This document shows, one piece after another, positions 35,762-44,165 of a stretch of DNA of 51,029 nucleotides. Location of the stretch: positions 1 to 51,029 of the forward strand of contig JAEUQO010000022.1 of NCBI GenBank assembly GCA_016789605.1, in the 5' to 3' direction. The DNA is from Acidobacteriota bacterium (GTDB taxonomy: Bacteria; Acidobacteriota; Blastocatellia; RBC074). Each line of letters starts with the position of its first letter. The first letter of the stretch is position 1. Made by a program: the position numbers and the translations under genes. The notes beneath the pieces are model-generated. The model searched no databases and had not been told where the DNA came from. It saw only the letters and a list, made by a program, of their open reading frames with translations.

Positions 35762-37831
35762 ATGTTTCGTTGGCAACAACTGCGAAGCGGCTTTCTGGGC
35801 GCATGGATTGTAGGGCTTTTTCTGGCGCTCACCGCCGCAGCGCAGGGCAATCTCGATCCGGTGAAAGTTTCAGCCAAACTCGAACCAGCCCAGGTCAAAC
35901 CTGGTGAAAAGGCGAAGCTGCTCATTAACCTGAAAATCGAGCCGGGCTGGCACGTTTATGCGTTGACGCAACCTGCGCCACCGCGCGCTGCCAAAGTGGT
36001 GGTGGACGAAACCGGCCCGTTCAAAGCGGATGGCCCCGCTCAACAACCGAAGCCGAAGGTATATCAAGACCCCAACTTTTCCATGCCTGGGCAGCCGTTT
36101 ATGGCGCAGACATTCGAAAGCGAGGTCACATTCACCGTTCCGTTGCTGGCAAAACCAGACGCCGCGACGGGGGCACAGAAATTCAGCACGAAATTCAGCT
36201 ATCAGGTTTGTAATGACGAAACTTGTCTGCGGCCCAAAACGATAACGTTAGAGCAAGATGTCTTGATTGCGGCAGCCAACAGCAAGGTTGCACCGACGCC
36301 TTCGGCGACACAGCAAGCGGCGACACAGACACCGCAACCGTCCCCGACGGCCACGGCAGAAGCACCTGACGCTACGCCAACGCCAGGCGCTGGGGCGGCG
36401 ACAGCCAGCAACCCGCCGACCAATCCGCCGTCGGCCAGTGGCAACGAAGACGATCTCGCCAAAGATTTGAAAAGTCGGGGCCTGTTTGGGTTTATCTGGT
36501 TCGCCTTGATTCAGGGCTTGCTGGCATTGCTGACGCCTTGTGTCTTTCCCATGATTCCGATCACGGTTTCGTTTTTCACCAAGCGTGAAAAAACGACCAG
36601 CGGCGCGGCCATCGGGCAGGCCGGATTTTTTTCGCTCGGCATTATTTTTACCTACACGGTGTTGGGCTTGGCGTTGGCATTGATTGCCGGGCCCACTGGG
36701 TTGAACAAACTGGCCGCCAGTCCGTGGATGAATCTGTTTTTGACTGCGCTGTTTGTCGTGTTTGCGTTGAACCTGTTTGGGATGTTTGAAATCCGTGTAC
36801 CTTCGGGATTGGTGTCCAAACTCGATTCCCAGGCGCAAAGCGGACAAGCGGGAACGACGCTAGCGACCATTTTGATGGGGATTACCTTCACGCTGACGTC
36901 GTTTACCTGCACGACGGCTTTTGTCGGAACGGTGTTGATTTATGCGACGCAAGGCGAATGGTTTTGGGCCGTCATCGGCATGCTGGCATTTGCGACGGCG
37001 TTTGCGTTGCCATTTTTCCTGTTTGCAGTCTTTCCGCAATGGTTGTCGAATTTGCCAAAATCAGGCGGCTGGCTGAACAGCGTCAAAGTTGTAATGGGAT
37101 TTTTGGAAATCGGCGCGGCGTTCAAATTCCTGAGCAACGTTGATCTGGTCTGGGGCTGGCAGACTGTGTCACGCAATTTGGTGCTGGCTTCGTGGATTGC
37201 GCTGGCGCTGGTTGCTGCTATTTACCTATTGGGCAAAATTCAATTGCCGCACGATTCGCCGGTCGAACGGTTGGGCGTGCCGCGTATGCTCTTTGCCACG
37301 GCGTTTTTCGCCATTGCCTTTTATCTGTTGACGGGGCTGTTTGGTGCCCCCCTGGGCGAACTCGATGCCTGGCTGCCCCCTGATAATTCAACCGGACGCA
37401 GCACGATTGGTGGCGGTGTTGCCGGAGCAGCTCAAAGCGCCTGGATTGAAAATTACGACGTTGCGCTGCAAAAAGCCAAATCAGAAAACAAACCGGTGTT
37501 TTTGAATTTCACGGGAGTGACTTGTACCAATTGTCGCTGGATGGAGAAGAACATGTTTCCTGACCCGGTGGTGAACAAGGAATTGGGAAATTTTGTGTTG
37601 GCGGAGCTGTTTACGGATCGCGAAACCCCTGAGCATCAGGCCGAAGACGAGAAAAACGCCGACCGGCAGACCAAACAATTTGGCAGTGCTGCTTTGCCGC
37701 TCTATGCCATCATTGGGCCAGACGAAAAAACGCTGGCCGTCTTTCCCAGTTTGACGCGCGACCGCAAAGAGTTTGTCGGCTTTTTGCAACGCGGCGCCAG
37801 CCGGTTTCAACAACAGACGGCTCAGCGATAA
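35762..37831 (+). CDS. dsbD: Thiol:disulfide interchange protein DsbD
   Basis: DsbD moves electrons from cytosolic thioredoxin across the membrane to periplasmic reductases. The 689-residue protein starts at MFRWQQ. It has a signal peptide (1-28), an N-terminal DsbD-alpha domain (about 30-170) with C150/C155 in VCNDETC, a Thr/Pro/Ala-rich linker (about 175-230), a membrane domain of about eight spans (LTPCVFPMIP with C259, later FTCTTAF), and a C-terminal thioredoxin fold with CTNC. The long linker is unusual. A hairpin terminator follows it. Confidence 0.93.
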   Translation: MFRWQQLRSGFLGAWIVGLFLALTAAAQGNLDPVKVSAKLEPAQVKPGEKAKLLINLKIEPGWHVYALTQPAPPRAAKVVVDETGPFKADGPAQQPKPKVYQDPNFSMPGQPFMAQTFESEVTFTVPLLAKPDAATGAQKFSTKFSYQVCNDETCLRPKTITLEQDVLIAAANSKVAPTPSATQQAATQTPQPSPTATAEAPDATPTPGAGAATASNPPTNPPSASGNEDDLAKDLKSRGLFGFIWFALIQGLLALLTPCVFPMIPITVSFFTKREKTTSGAAIGQAGFFSLGIIFTYTVLGLALALIAGPTGLNKLAASPWMNLFLTALFVVFALNLFGMFEIRVPSGLVSKLDSQAQSGQAGTTLATILMGITFTLTSFTCTTAFVGTVLIYATQGEWFWAVIGMLAFATAFALPFFLFAVFPQWLSNLPKSGGWLNSVKVVMGFLEIGAAFKFLSNVDLVWGWQTVSRNLVLASWIALALVAAIYLLGKIQLPHDSPVERLGVPRMLFATAFFAIAFYLLTGLFGAPLGELDAWLPPDNSTGRSTIGGGVAGAAQSAWIENYDVALQKAKSENKPVFLNFTGVTCTNCRWMEKNMFPDPVVNKELGNFVLAELFTDRETPEHQAEDEKNADRQTKQFGSAALPLYAIIGPDEKTLAVFPSLTRDRKEFVGFLQRGASRFQQQTAQR

Positions 37832-37859
37832 GTCATCAACGAAAGAGTCAAACGAAACG

Positions 37860-37893
37860 GTGGCAGTCATGGCAACGAAGCTATGACTGCCAC
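37860..37893. terminator. Terminator between convergent dsbD and MFS genes
   Basis: Eleven-base arms at 37860-37870 (GTGGCAGTCAT) and 37883-37893 pair perfectly, with a 12-base loop. A T-rich tract follows on the plus strand. Confidence 0.7.
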
Positions 37894-37910
37894 TTTGGTT
37901 TTTGTGGCGC

Positions 37911-39230
37911 TCATTGGCTATAGCTTTCGCGCACGGCTCCGGCGGGAACGCTAAACCGAATTCGCCACATGGCCAGCAACCACACCAATCCGGGGCTGGC
38001 CGATAACAGACCAGACACCACCAGCATCGTGCGTGGGTTGACCCACGTGAGCATGGAACCACCCACGACCATCGAAATGGTCATGGTGGTCAATTCAAGC
38101 GCGCGGTCAGTGGTGAACACTCGTCCGCGATATTCGTCAGGCAGCACGCGCATCAGCAGCGTTTCTTGCACGCCAAATTCCGCGCCCAGAATCAGACGGC
38201 TGATCGCCACCATCAAGGCCATGCCCCACAACGACGGCCAGAGCCCGCCCGCGGCGAAACACAGTCCGTGAACGAGTAACGACCAGCCAATCAAGTGATT
38301 GGCGCGGCTTTCTTCTGCGGCCCACAACCCGATGCGGCGGGCGAAAAACATGCCGATGAACAGTCCCAGGCCTGCCGCAGTGGTCAACACCGCCAATGCC
38401 CAGTCGCCGCGTCCAGCGGCTCCTTGGGCAAATTCGTGTTTGGACAATTCGGAAAAGATCAGGTTGTTCATGCCACCGCCTAGCGCCCAACCGACATTGA
38501 CCATGATGATGGCGCGCACAAATGGTGTCGCCCAGGTATAGGCCAACCCTTCGCGCACATCCGACCAAAAGCGGTTAGGAGCAGGTTCTGCCACTGCAAC
38601 GTGTGTTTCGTTTACGTCAAGCGCCGCTTCTTGTTGGCGTCGCATGATGTTGGCGGGAATCCGCCAGATAAAAATGGCCGACGCCACAAAAGACAGCGAG
38701 TTGACGATAAACGCCGTTTTGTATCCGAAGGCGACTGCGGTTACGCCGCCCAGTGCCGCGCCGAGTGTCAGTTGTAAAAAGCGCGTCGAAAACATCAGCA
38801 CGTTTGCCGTCAGCATTTCTTCGCGCGTTACCATATTGGCAATGGACGCATTTTTGGCCGCTTCAAAAAAGGTGGAAGAGGCCGACATCAATCCGCTTAG
38901 CATAATGATGAACCACAACGGCGCTCCCAGGCCCGCGCCCAGAAAGCCCAGCGCCAATAACGCGCGCACCAGGTCCGTTGCGATCAAAATCCGTTTGCGG
39001 TTGCTGCGATCAACCAGCACGCCTGCCAGCGGGGCAAACAAGAGCACCGGCAACAGCCGCGAAATCAAAAACGCCATCGTGGCGAAGGGTGAACCCGACA
39101 ATAAGCCAACGGTGCCAATTTCCGCGATGAACGAAAACCAGGTGCCGAGTTCGCTGATCAATTGTCCGATCCAGAGGCGGCGGAAATTCAGATTCCTGCG
39201 TAACAGCTCACTATATTTCACCGATTGCAT
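37911..39230 (-). CDS. MFS transporter (EntS/MFS_3-like exporter)
   Basis: The 439-residue protein has about twelve membrane segments. Family motifs are visible: NFRRLWIGQLISELGTWF near the start, LLPVLLFAPLAGVLVDRSNRKR (motif A region) and LPDEYRGRVFTTDRALELTT in the second half, typical of the MFS_3 group with EntS and macrolide-efflux-like proteins. Substrate is not predictable. GGAGAGGAG lies upstream. It follows the 151-residue gene by 36 bases, so the two form a small operon downstream of a strong palindrome. Confidence 0.88.
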   Translation of the reverse strand: MQSVKYSELLRRNLNFRRLWIGQLISELGTWFSFIAEIGTVGLLSGSPFATMAFLISRLLPVLLFAPLAGVLVDRSNRKRILIATDLVRALLALGFLGAGLGAPLWFIIMLSGLMSASSTFFEAAKNASIANMVTREEMLTANVLMFSTRFLQLTLGAALGGVTAVAFGYKTAFIVNSLSFVASAIFIWRIPANIMRRQQEAALDVNETHVAVAEPAPNRFWSDVREGLAYTWATPFVRAIIMVNVGWALGGGMNNLIFSELSKHEFAQGAAGRGDWALAVLTTAAGLGLFIGMFFARRIGLWAAEESRANHLIGWSLLVHGLCFAAGGLWPSLWGMALMVAISRLILGAEFGVQETLLMRVLPDEYRGRVFTTDRALELTTMTISMVVGGSMLTWVNPRTMLVVSGLLSASPGLVWLLAMWRIRFSVPAGAVRESYSQ

Positions 39231-39266
39231 GATGGACTCCTCTCCCTCCTCGTACTGCTTGTTTGT

Positions 39267-39722
39267 TTATGGCAATGGCCGTATGTCAGGGGCCACCCAG
39301 TCACTACGCGCTTCCCAAGACAGCAGAAGTGATCGGCTGTAATAAGTAAACGGCAGGTTTTTGTCGTCATAACGAGCCAGTAATTCGTTGAAAAGCGTTA
39401 CCAGAGAGCAATCCAACGTTGAGCTGCTAAGAAAATGCCGGATCATTTTTGCCCAGAAGAGGGTCATTGTTTCGTGGTAGCCCCGCTCTTTGGTGGTGAT
39501 AACGCCGTGAGCTTCGTTATAAGCGAGAATGCCGCTGCGAATGCGCCGAATCGCTTCTGCCTCGGGATGACAAACCAGATACCAACAGGCGACTGCCAGA
39601 TGAGCCTGGTGCGTCCATTCGGCGCGCGGCAGGGTCTTTGCCTCAAAGCGTTGAATCAGCCCTTCGATTTCCGAGAAAGTTCGAAACGCATCTTGTTGCA
39701 CTGCTGTTGCTGTAGCGCTCAT
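39267..39722 (-). CDS. Conserved protein of unknown function
   Basis: The 151-residue protein starts at MSATATAVQ with AAAGGAAA upstream. A conserved-looking core has WTHQAHLAVACWYL (about 35-48) and RGYHETMTLFWAKMI (about 78-92), with His residues that could bind metal. No family is recognised. It is the first gene of an operon with the MFS exporter. A 33-base palindrome lies 78 bases before its start. Confidence 0.72.
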   Translation of the reverse strand: MSATATAVQQDAFRTFSEIEGLIQRFEAKTLPRAEWTHQAHLAVACWYLVCHPEAEAIRRIRSGILAYNEAHGVITTKERGYHETMTLFWAKMIRHFLSSSTLDCSLVTLFNELLARYDDKNLPFTYYSRSLLLSWEARSDWVAPDIRPLP

Positions 39723-39800
39723 GCTTGTTTTCCTTTGCGGTTGGGAAATTCCCGGTCCATTTTTTCGGGAAGTTCGATAACAAAACACACTTCTACCAGA

Positions 39801-39833
39801 CAGTAACTAACTGGAAATTCCGGTTAGTTACTG
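39801..39833. promoter_or_regulatory. 33-base near-perfect palindrome, likely repressor operator
   Basis: Arms at 39801-39814 and 39820-39833 pair at 13 of 14 positions (the other is T opposite G), around five A/T bases; the arm reads CAGTAACTAAC. The size and symmetry resemble operators of TetR-type regulators. It lies upstream of the small protein and MFS exporter genes, the layout of a regulated efflux operon. No regulator gene is nearby. Confidence 0.5.
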
Positions 39834-39920
39834 TTACCAGCAGCTATTGATCGTTGTTATTTTCTGGCCGCGTAGCGGTACCTGTATTTGCTGACCTGGT
39901 TTTTGGCCCCACACTCGCCT

Positions 39921-40242
39921 GCTGCTTGCTTTGGGTATGGCAAGTCTCACCAGTTTTTCGGCGTTAACCCGGTGGCAGGGCTTACTCCAAAGAAACGGCC
40001 ATGCTCACCAGCGCCTGTGGTATGAAACGCGAGCCTTCAGGCTTGCTCCCACCGGCTCCAGTTTACGTGGACTCTTTCGGCCCGTTCTACCGTGAGCTGA
40101 GATCGCTAACGCGATCCGCAACCACAGACCAAATACAGCACCGCATACGCGATAAGGCTGAGACGATGACTGGACTCTCACCAGTTACTACAGCAAACAC
40201 ATTGGCCGTGCCTCGATGACTTTGGCTTCATCTGTCTCACAC
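39921..40242 (-). ncRNA. Group II (IIC-like) intron domain I remnant
   Basis: Reading on the minus strand, the segment resembles domain I of bacterial group IIC introns (compared from memory with the Oceanobacillus intron): GGTGAGAGTCC early, then AGCCTTATCGC, GTCCACGTAAACTGG, TTTCATACCAC, GGTGAGCATGG and CTGCCACCGGG in the same order. It has local hairpins such as ACTGG/CCAGT and GATCGC/GCGATC. A GTGTG at 40242 could be the 5' end. Domains V and VI and a reverse transcriptase are absent, so it is a truncated relic. CTGGTGAG occurs three times. Confidence 0.5.
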
Positions 40243-40266
40243 GCGATTTTGGTTGAATAAAAACTG

Positions 40267-40311
40267 AAAACCCCGACCGGTATTCCTTTGTTGGATACCG
40301 GCCGGGGTTTT
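40267..40311. terminator. Terminator hairpin beside the intron relic
   Basis: Arms at 40267-40286 and 40293-40311 pair almost perfectly (core AAAACCCCG with CGGGGTTTT), with T-rich ends on both strands. On the minus strand it could end transcription from the aldo/keto reductase region. The intron relic starts some 25 bases past it, and group IIC introns are known to prefer insertion behind such terminators. Confidence 0.7.
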
Positions 40312-40335
40312 CGCCACTTGGTTTTTCGCGATTGC

Positions 40336-40533
40336 CTACGACGTTGTGAGCAATCTCTCCCGGTATCCACACGCTCTAGTGAGCGTAACCTGATTGTTAC
40401 CGCGCGGATTATCAATGAACGGATTCGCTACCAACACATCAAACAACCAGGCGCCATTCGCCAAGCAAGACGCGCCCCAACGAGGAGCCATTGCCTGGTG
40501 GCGGGTTGAGTTGTGTTTATAAAGTTGGTTCAT
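40336..40533 (-). CDS. Possible 65-codon ORF of unknown function
   Basis: The frame starts at ATG 40533 with AGGAA about eight bases upstream and encodes 65 residues (MNQLYKHNSTRHQ...LLTTS). There is no recognisable motif, membrane segment or signal peptide. It lies between the aldo/keto reductase and the intron relic. It could be a real small gene, part of a mobile element, or chance. The surrounding 40312-40688 holds nothing else I can support. Confidence 0.25.
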   Translation of the reverse strand: MNQLYKHNSTRHQAMAPRWGASCLANGAWLFDVLVANPFIDNPRGNNQVTLTRACGYRERLLTTS

Positions 40534-40688
40534 TGAATTTCCTGATAGCGATTCAAAAATTTCGCAAAGCCAAAATAACAATGCTTTGCACAGACTTTTT
40601 CGAATAGGGCGCGAATCTAACACAGGGTCATATCACCGTCAATAAAACTTTCCTGAAACGCGGATGAAAGTTATTCATCGGGATGATT

Positions 40689-41810
40689 TTAGTTGGGACT
40701 GAATAGCTTTAGGTACTCAGAAGCGCTTGCTGGCGCGTGTTTCGCGATGGATAAATTCTCTTCAACGTGAGTTTTGTTACTCATCCCTACCAGCGCCGTC
40801 GTCAAACCCGGTGTAGAGCGCGTAAATTGCAACGCACGTTGCGCATCGGTTTCCAATCCGGTAAAGCACTCTTTAACGATGGCAGGTAATCCTGAAGCGA
40901 GCCGGGATTGCAGGAGCGAGGCGCTGGCCATCACCGTAATATCTAGCTCCGTCGCGGTTTCCAAAAACGTGGTTTTCTTCTCTTGATAGCTTTGATTGGC
41001 GTGCGTAAAGGCTTCTGGCATCGCCAGGTTCATGGGCAGTTGCACCACCCGAAAATGATGAGGGTCTCCCGCGACCTGACGCGCGGTTTGTTCGATTTGC
41101 TCCAGCGATAAATGCTCGCGGCTGTTGGCGGGCACGCGATATCCATTCCAGGTGGCTGTGCCGTAAAACGAAATCTTGCCATCCGCAACTGCTGTTTCCA
41201 AAAACTCAAACGCTGCGCGCAAACGACGATAGAACTCCTCTGATGACACTTCGGCCAACTGCGATTCCGGATTGTGCAGGTAATACACATCCACGCATTC
41301 GAGCCGTAAATTGCGCAAGCTTTGTTCCAGTTGATGCGCCAAATAGCGCGGCGTCATGCAATGGCTGCCTTGCACAAAATCGTTCCAGTCACAGATGCCG
41401 GGTTTGATAAACGTGTCTTCCACATATTGCGCCATCTCCTGACGGCTGCGCGGCGGATGGGTATCGAACGGCAAATAGCCGCCTTTGGTTGTCACGACGA
41501 TTTCAGAACGCTCATATGCGCCGCTGGCAAACAGTTCTGCCAGCGCCTGGCCGAAACTGCGTTCGCTGCGTTGGAAGCGATAATTCGCTGCCGTGTCGAA
41601 TACGTTACAACCCAGCTCCGCAGCCAGTTTCACCGCCTGACGATAGGCTTCGTCTGTTTCTGCATCTGCTTCGCCCAAATACGACCCCAACCCAATGGAC
41701 GAAAGCCAAAGATGTTGCGATTGCCGAAAATGCGCATCGGCAACTTTGGTGCGAAAGCGTTCTTTGTAAGCGGCTGTTCCTTTGTCAGTAGCGCGTAATG
41801 TCTGTGTCAT
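40689..41810 (-). CDS. Aldo/keto reductase
   Basis: The 373-residue protein has the AKR TIM barrel with the catalytic tetrad: GCNVFDTAANY (Asp and Tyr, about 68-78), VVTTKGGY (Lys), and VDVYYLHNPE (His). A C-terminal TTALVGMSNKTHVEENL matches NADPH-binding loop residues. Length and the insert after the Lys region fit larger AKR members. Substrate is not known. It is transcribed alone, opposite to the following operon. Confidence 0.92.
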   Translation of the reverse strand: MTQTLRATDKGTAAYKERFRTKVADAHFRQSQHLWLSSIGLGSYLGEADAETDEAYRQAVKLAAELGCNVFDTAANYRFQRSERSFGQALAELFASGAYERSEIVVTTKGGYLPFDTHPPRSRQEMAQYVEDTFIKPGICDWNDFVQGSHCMTPRYLAHQLEQSLRNLRLECVDVYYLHNPESQLAEVSSEEFYRRLRAAFEFLETAVADGKISFYGTATWNGYRVPANSREHLSLEQIEQTARQVAGDPHHFRVVQLPMNLAMPEAFTHANQSYQEKKTTFLETATELDITVMASASLLQSRLASGLPAIVKECFTGLETDAQRALQFTRSTPGLTTALVGMSNKTHVEENLSIAKHAPASASEYLKLFSPN

Positions 41811-42089
41811 ACGTTCTCCATTTGGCGGATGAATTCACACGTCAGCGATGACGGCGAATCATTGTCGTCTGGCATCCTCAGCGGCGCAAACCTGTTTTCC
41901 GCATTCGGTCAGATAAAACCGCCTGTGGGAATCCACACTCATGTTGACGTGATTCCAACCGCCAAAAGCCGGGCGCAGCCTCGCACGACCCGCGTTATCC
42001 CCTCTCACAACCGTAGCCAATCCCGGAGTTTACAACCTTTCACATGACGATAATCCCGCCCGTCGAAACCAACGTGAGGGAGATGCGGT
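41811..42089. other. Divergent intergenic region
   Basis: This separates the aldo/keto reductase (minus) from the propeller operon (plus). A 72-codon frame here has no ribosome site and looks like chance. A GAGGGAG ribosome site precedes the ATG at 42090. A loose inverted repeat around GGAATCCA/TGATTCCA near 41930-41960 is too imperfect to name. No promoter was fixed. Confidence 0.4.
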
Positions 42090-44165
42090 ATGCACTGGAC
42101 GTTTACTGAATGGGAAGCCTCAGCCTTGGCACGGTTACGGTCTCAGCGAAAGGCGTTGCTCGGTTTGATGTTGTTACTGGCGGCGGTGATTGGCCTGATT
42201 GCCTGGAACGTGACACAACGCACGCAACGTGAACTCGCTCTTGCGCGTCTGGCGGCAGGAGCAAAAAGTCTGGTGCCGTTTGAGCGGCAAACGCGCGCTT
42301 CGCTTACGCGCAACGGCCTGGCATTGGTGCAAAACCGGCGCACAGCACGCGCGTTGGTGCAATTCAATCAATCGTACTTCGCCGCGACCGATGGCGGGTT
42401 GGTCGAATATTCCGCAGCCGGAACGCCGCAACGCATTTACACCGTGCTCGATGGATTGCCGGAAAGCGATTTGACCAGTTTGGCGGTATTTCAAGGAAAG
42501 CTGGCCATCGGTCTGCGCACGCAAGGGCTGGCGCTGTTTGATGGGGCCAGGTTTGAACGATACCGCTGGCTGGATCGCGACGCCCAGGCGGTCACCGTGT
42601 TGCGCGAAGATCGCGGGCGGTTGCTGGTCGGTACATTCGCCGGCGGATTGCTGGAATTTGACGGCAAGCAATTCCAGGAGATCGCCGTCACCGGCGAACA
42701 AAAACGGCTTTTGGGCATCAACTGTTTGTTTGCCGACAACAGGCGATTGCTGGTGGGAACCTTCGCAGATGGTCTGTGGCTCAACGAAAGCGGGCGCTGG
42801 CAACATTTCACGGTCGCGGACGGATTGCCGTCCAATCGCATCGTGAGTGTTTTGCCGGATAACGAACGCCTGTTGATTGCTACGGATTTCGGCATTGCCT
42901 CAGCCGAATTAGGCATAGTCCTCAGCCAAACTCCTTCCGGCGGAGCCGCGCGTTTTCAAACGCTGGCGACATTGCCCGCGACAACCAGTTTGATCCGCGT
43001 TGGCGCAGTGGCGCTGGTCGGCAAAGACAACGGCGAACTCTTTCAGCTCGCTTTCGATCAACGCACGCAGGCACAGCTTCTGCCCGTGGGGTGGGCGCGG
43101 CCAGAAAGTCTTTCGTCCTGCCAACTGATTACCTTTGTACAGCATTTGGAGCACGAGGCGGATGCTTCGTTGGGCTCGTTTGGAATGCTGAGCAGCGAAG
43201 GGATTTGGCGCAGCAGTTGGCAGGGCAAAAGGCTTTCTGGTCGTTTGCCGATGAGGAAATTCGGCGAAACCGCCGCGCCGTTGTCTGACAATTTGATTTC
43301 CGCCTTGGCCTTTGACGATCTGGGGCGATTGTGGGTGGGCAGCTTTCGCAATGGCATTACGGTGTTGACGGCGGAAGGTCGTCAGGCCGCTCGTCTCGAA
43401 TCAGAGTCCGTGCGTGAAATCAATGCGCTGGTTTGGGATGACGCCGCCAAACGAATGCTGGCCGCCACCGCCCAAGGCTTGCTCAGCTTTGACGCGTCAT
43501 TTCAGTTGCAACGCCTCAGCACGACAGACGGGTTGCTGAGCAATTCCATCGCACACATTGCTTCGCTTTCTGCCAAAAGCCCTGCCAATCCGCGCCGCGA
43601 ACTTGCGCTGGCCACCAGCCGCGGGTTGGCCGTTGGACAAGCGACCCAATGGCGAGCCCTCACCGCCGTACAAGGTTTGCCCAGCAACAGCGTCTATACC
43701 GTTTTGCCTCAGCGCGAATCGTTGCTGGTGGGCACGCTCAACGGTTTGGCGCAAGTTACCGCCGGGCGCGTCGTGCGCGTGTATCGCGACGCCAATTCCA
43801 AACTGACGCATAACTGGATCACGGCGCTGGCCGCCGCCGGACCGCGCACATTTGTCGGTACGTATGGCGGCGGAATCTTTGAACTGACGGCGGCAGGCGA
43901 ACTGGTGAGCTTTGCCGCTGAAATCGGAAAACAAACGATCAATCCCAATGCGCTCGTGGCCGATGGCGAATGGCTATATGCCGGCACGCTCGATGGCGTC
44001 TGGGCGCTCAACCTGCAATCACAAAAATGGTTTCACTTGCGGCAAGGATTGCCCGCCGCTGCCGTGCTCAGTCTGACGACCGATGGCCAGCAAGTGTATG
44101 TCGGCACAACCAGCGGCATCGCCCGCATAGAGAAAACCTACTTTCGTTCAGCCGGAGAAGAATGA
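42090..44165 (+). CDS. Membrane-anchored two-component-regulator-type beta-propeller protein
   Basis: The 691-residue protein has one N-terminal membrane helix (about 24-41), so most of it lies outside the cytosol. The rest is a repeated propeller of the Reg_prop type, with hallmark turns DGLPESDLTSL, DGLPSNRIVSV, DGLLSNSIAHI and QGLPSNSVYTV, and blades such as LLVGTFADGLWLNESGRW and FVGTYGGGIFELTAAGEL. Unlike hybrid two-component systems it has no kinase or output domain. Its stop overlaps the next ATG (ATGA), coupling it to the VIT-VWA gene. Confidence 0.85.
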   Translation: MHWTFTEWEASALARLRSQRKALLGLMLLLAAVIGLIAWNVTQRTQRELALARLAAGAKSLVPFERQTRASLTRNGLALVQNRRTARALVQFNQSYFAATDGGLVEYSAAGTPQRIYTVLDGLPESDLTSLAVFQGKLAIGLRTQGLALFDGARFERYRWLDRDAQAVTVLREDRGRLLVGTFAGGLLEFDGKQFQEIAVTGEQKRLLGINCLFADNRRLLVGTFADGLWLNESGRWQHFTVADGLPSNRIVSVLPDNERLLIATDFGIASAELGIVLSQTPSGGAARFQTLATLPATTSLIRVGAVALVGKDNGELFQLAFDQRTQAQLLPVGWARPESLSSCQLITFVQHLEHEADASLGSFGMLSSEGIWRSSWQGKRLSGRLPMRKFGETAAPLSDNLISALAFDDLGRLWVGSFRNGITVLTAEGRQAARLESESVREINALVWDDAAKRMLAATAQGLLSFDASFQLQRLSTTDGLLSNSIAHIASLSAKSPANPRRELALATSRGLAVGQATQWRALTAVQGLPSNSVYTVLPQRESLLVGTLNGLAQVTAGRVVRVYRDANSKLTHNWITALAAAGPRTFVGTYGGGIFELTAAGELVSFAAEIGKQTINPNALVADGEWLYAGTLDGVWALNLQSQKWFHLRQGLPAAAVLSLTTDGQQVYVGTTSGIARIEKTYFRSAGEE

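Noticed and set aside
40001..40219. Plus-strand open frame inside the intron relic
   Set aside because: Its codons cover the structured minus-strand segment; it has no ribosome site and no protein features.
41829..42047. 72-codon frame between the aldo/keto reductase and the propeller gene
   Set aside because: No ribosome site, no hydrophobic or domain pattern; likely chance.
43970..44161. Upstream extension of the VIT-VWA frame
   Set aside because: It overlaps the propeller gene out of frame; the ATG at 44162 gives a proper N-terminal signal and an ATGA overlap.
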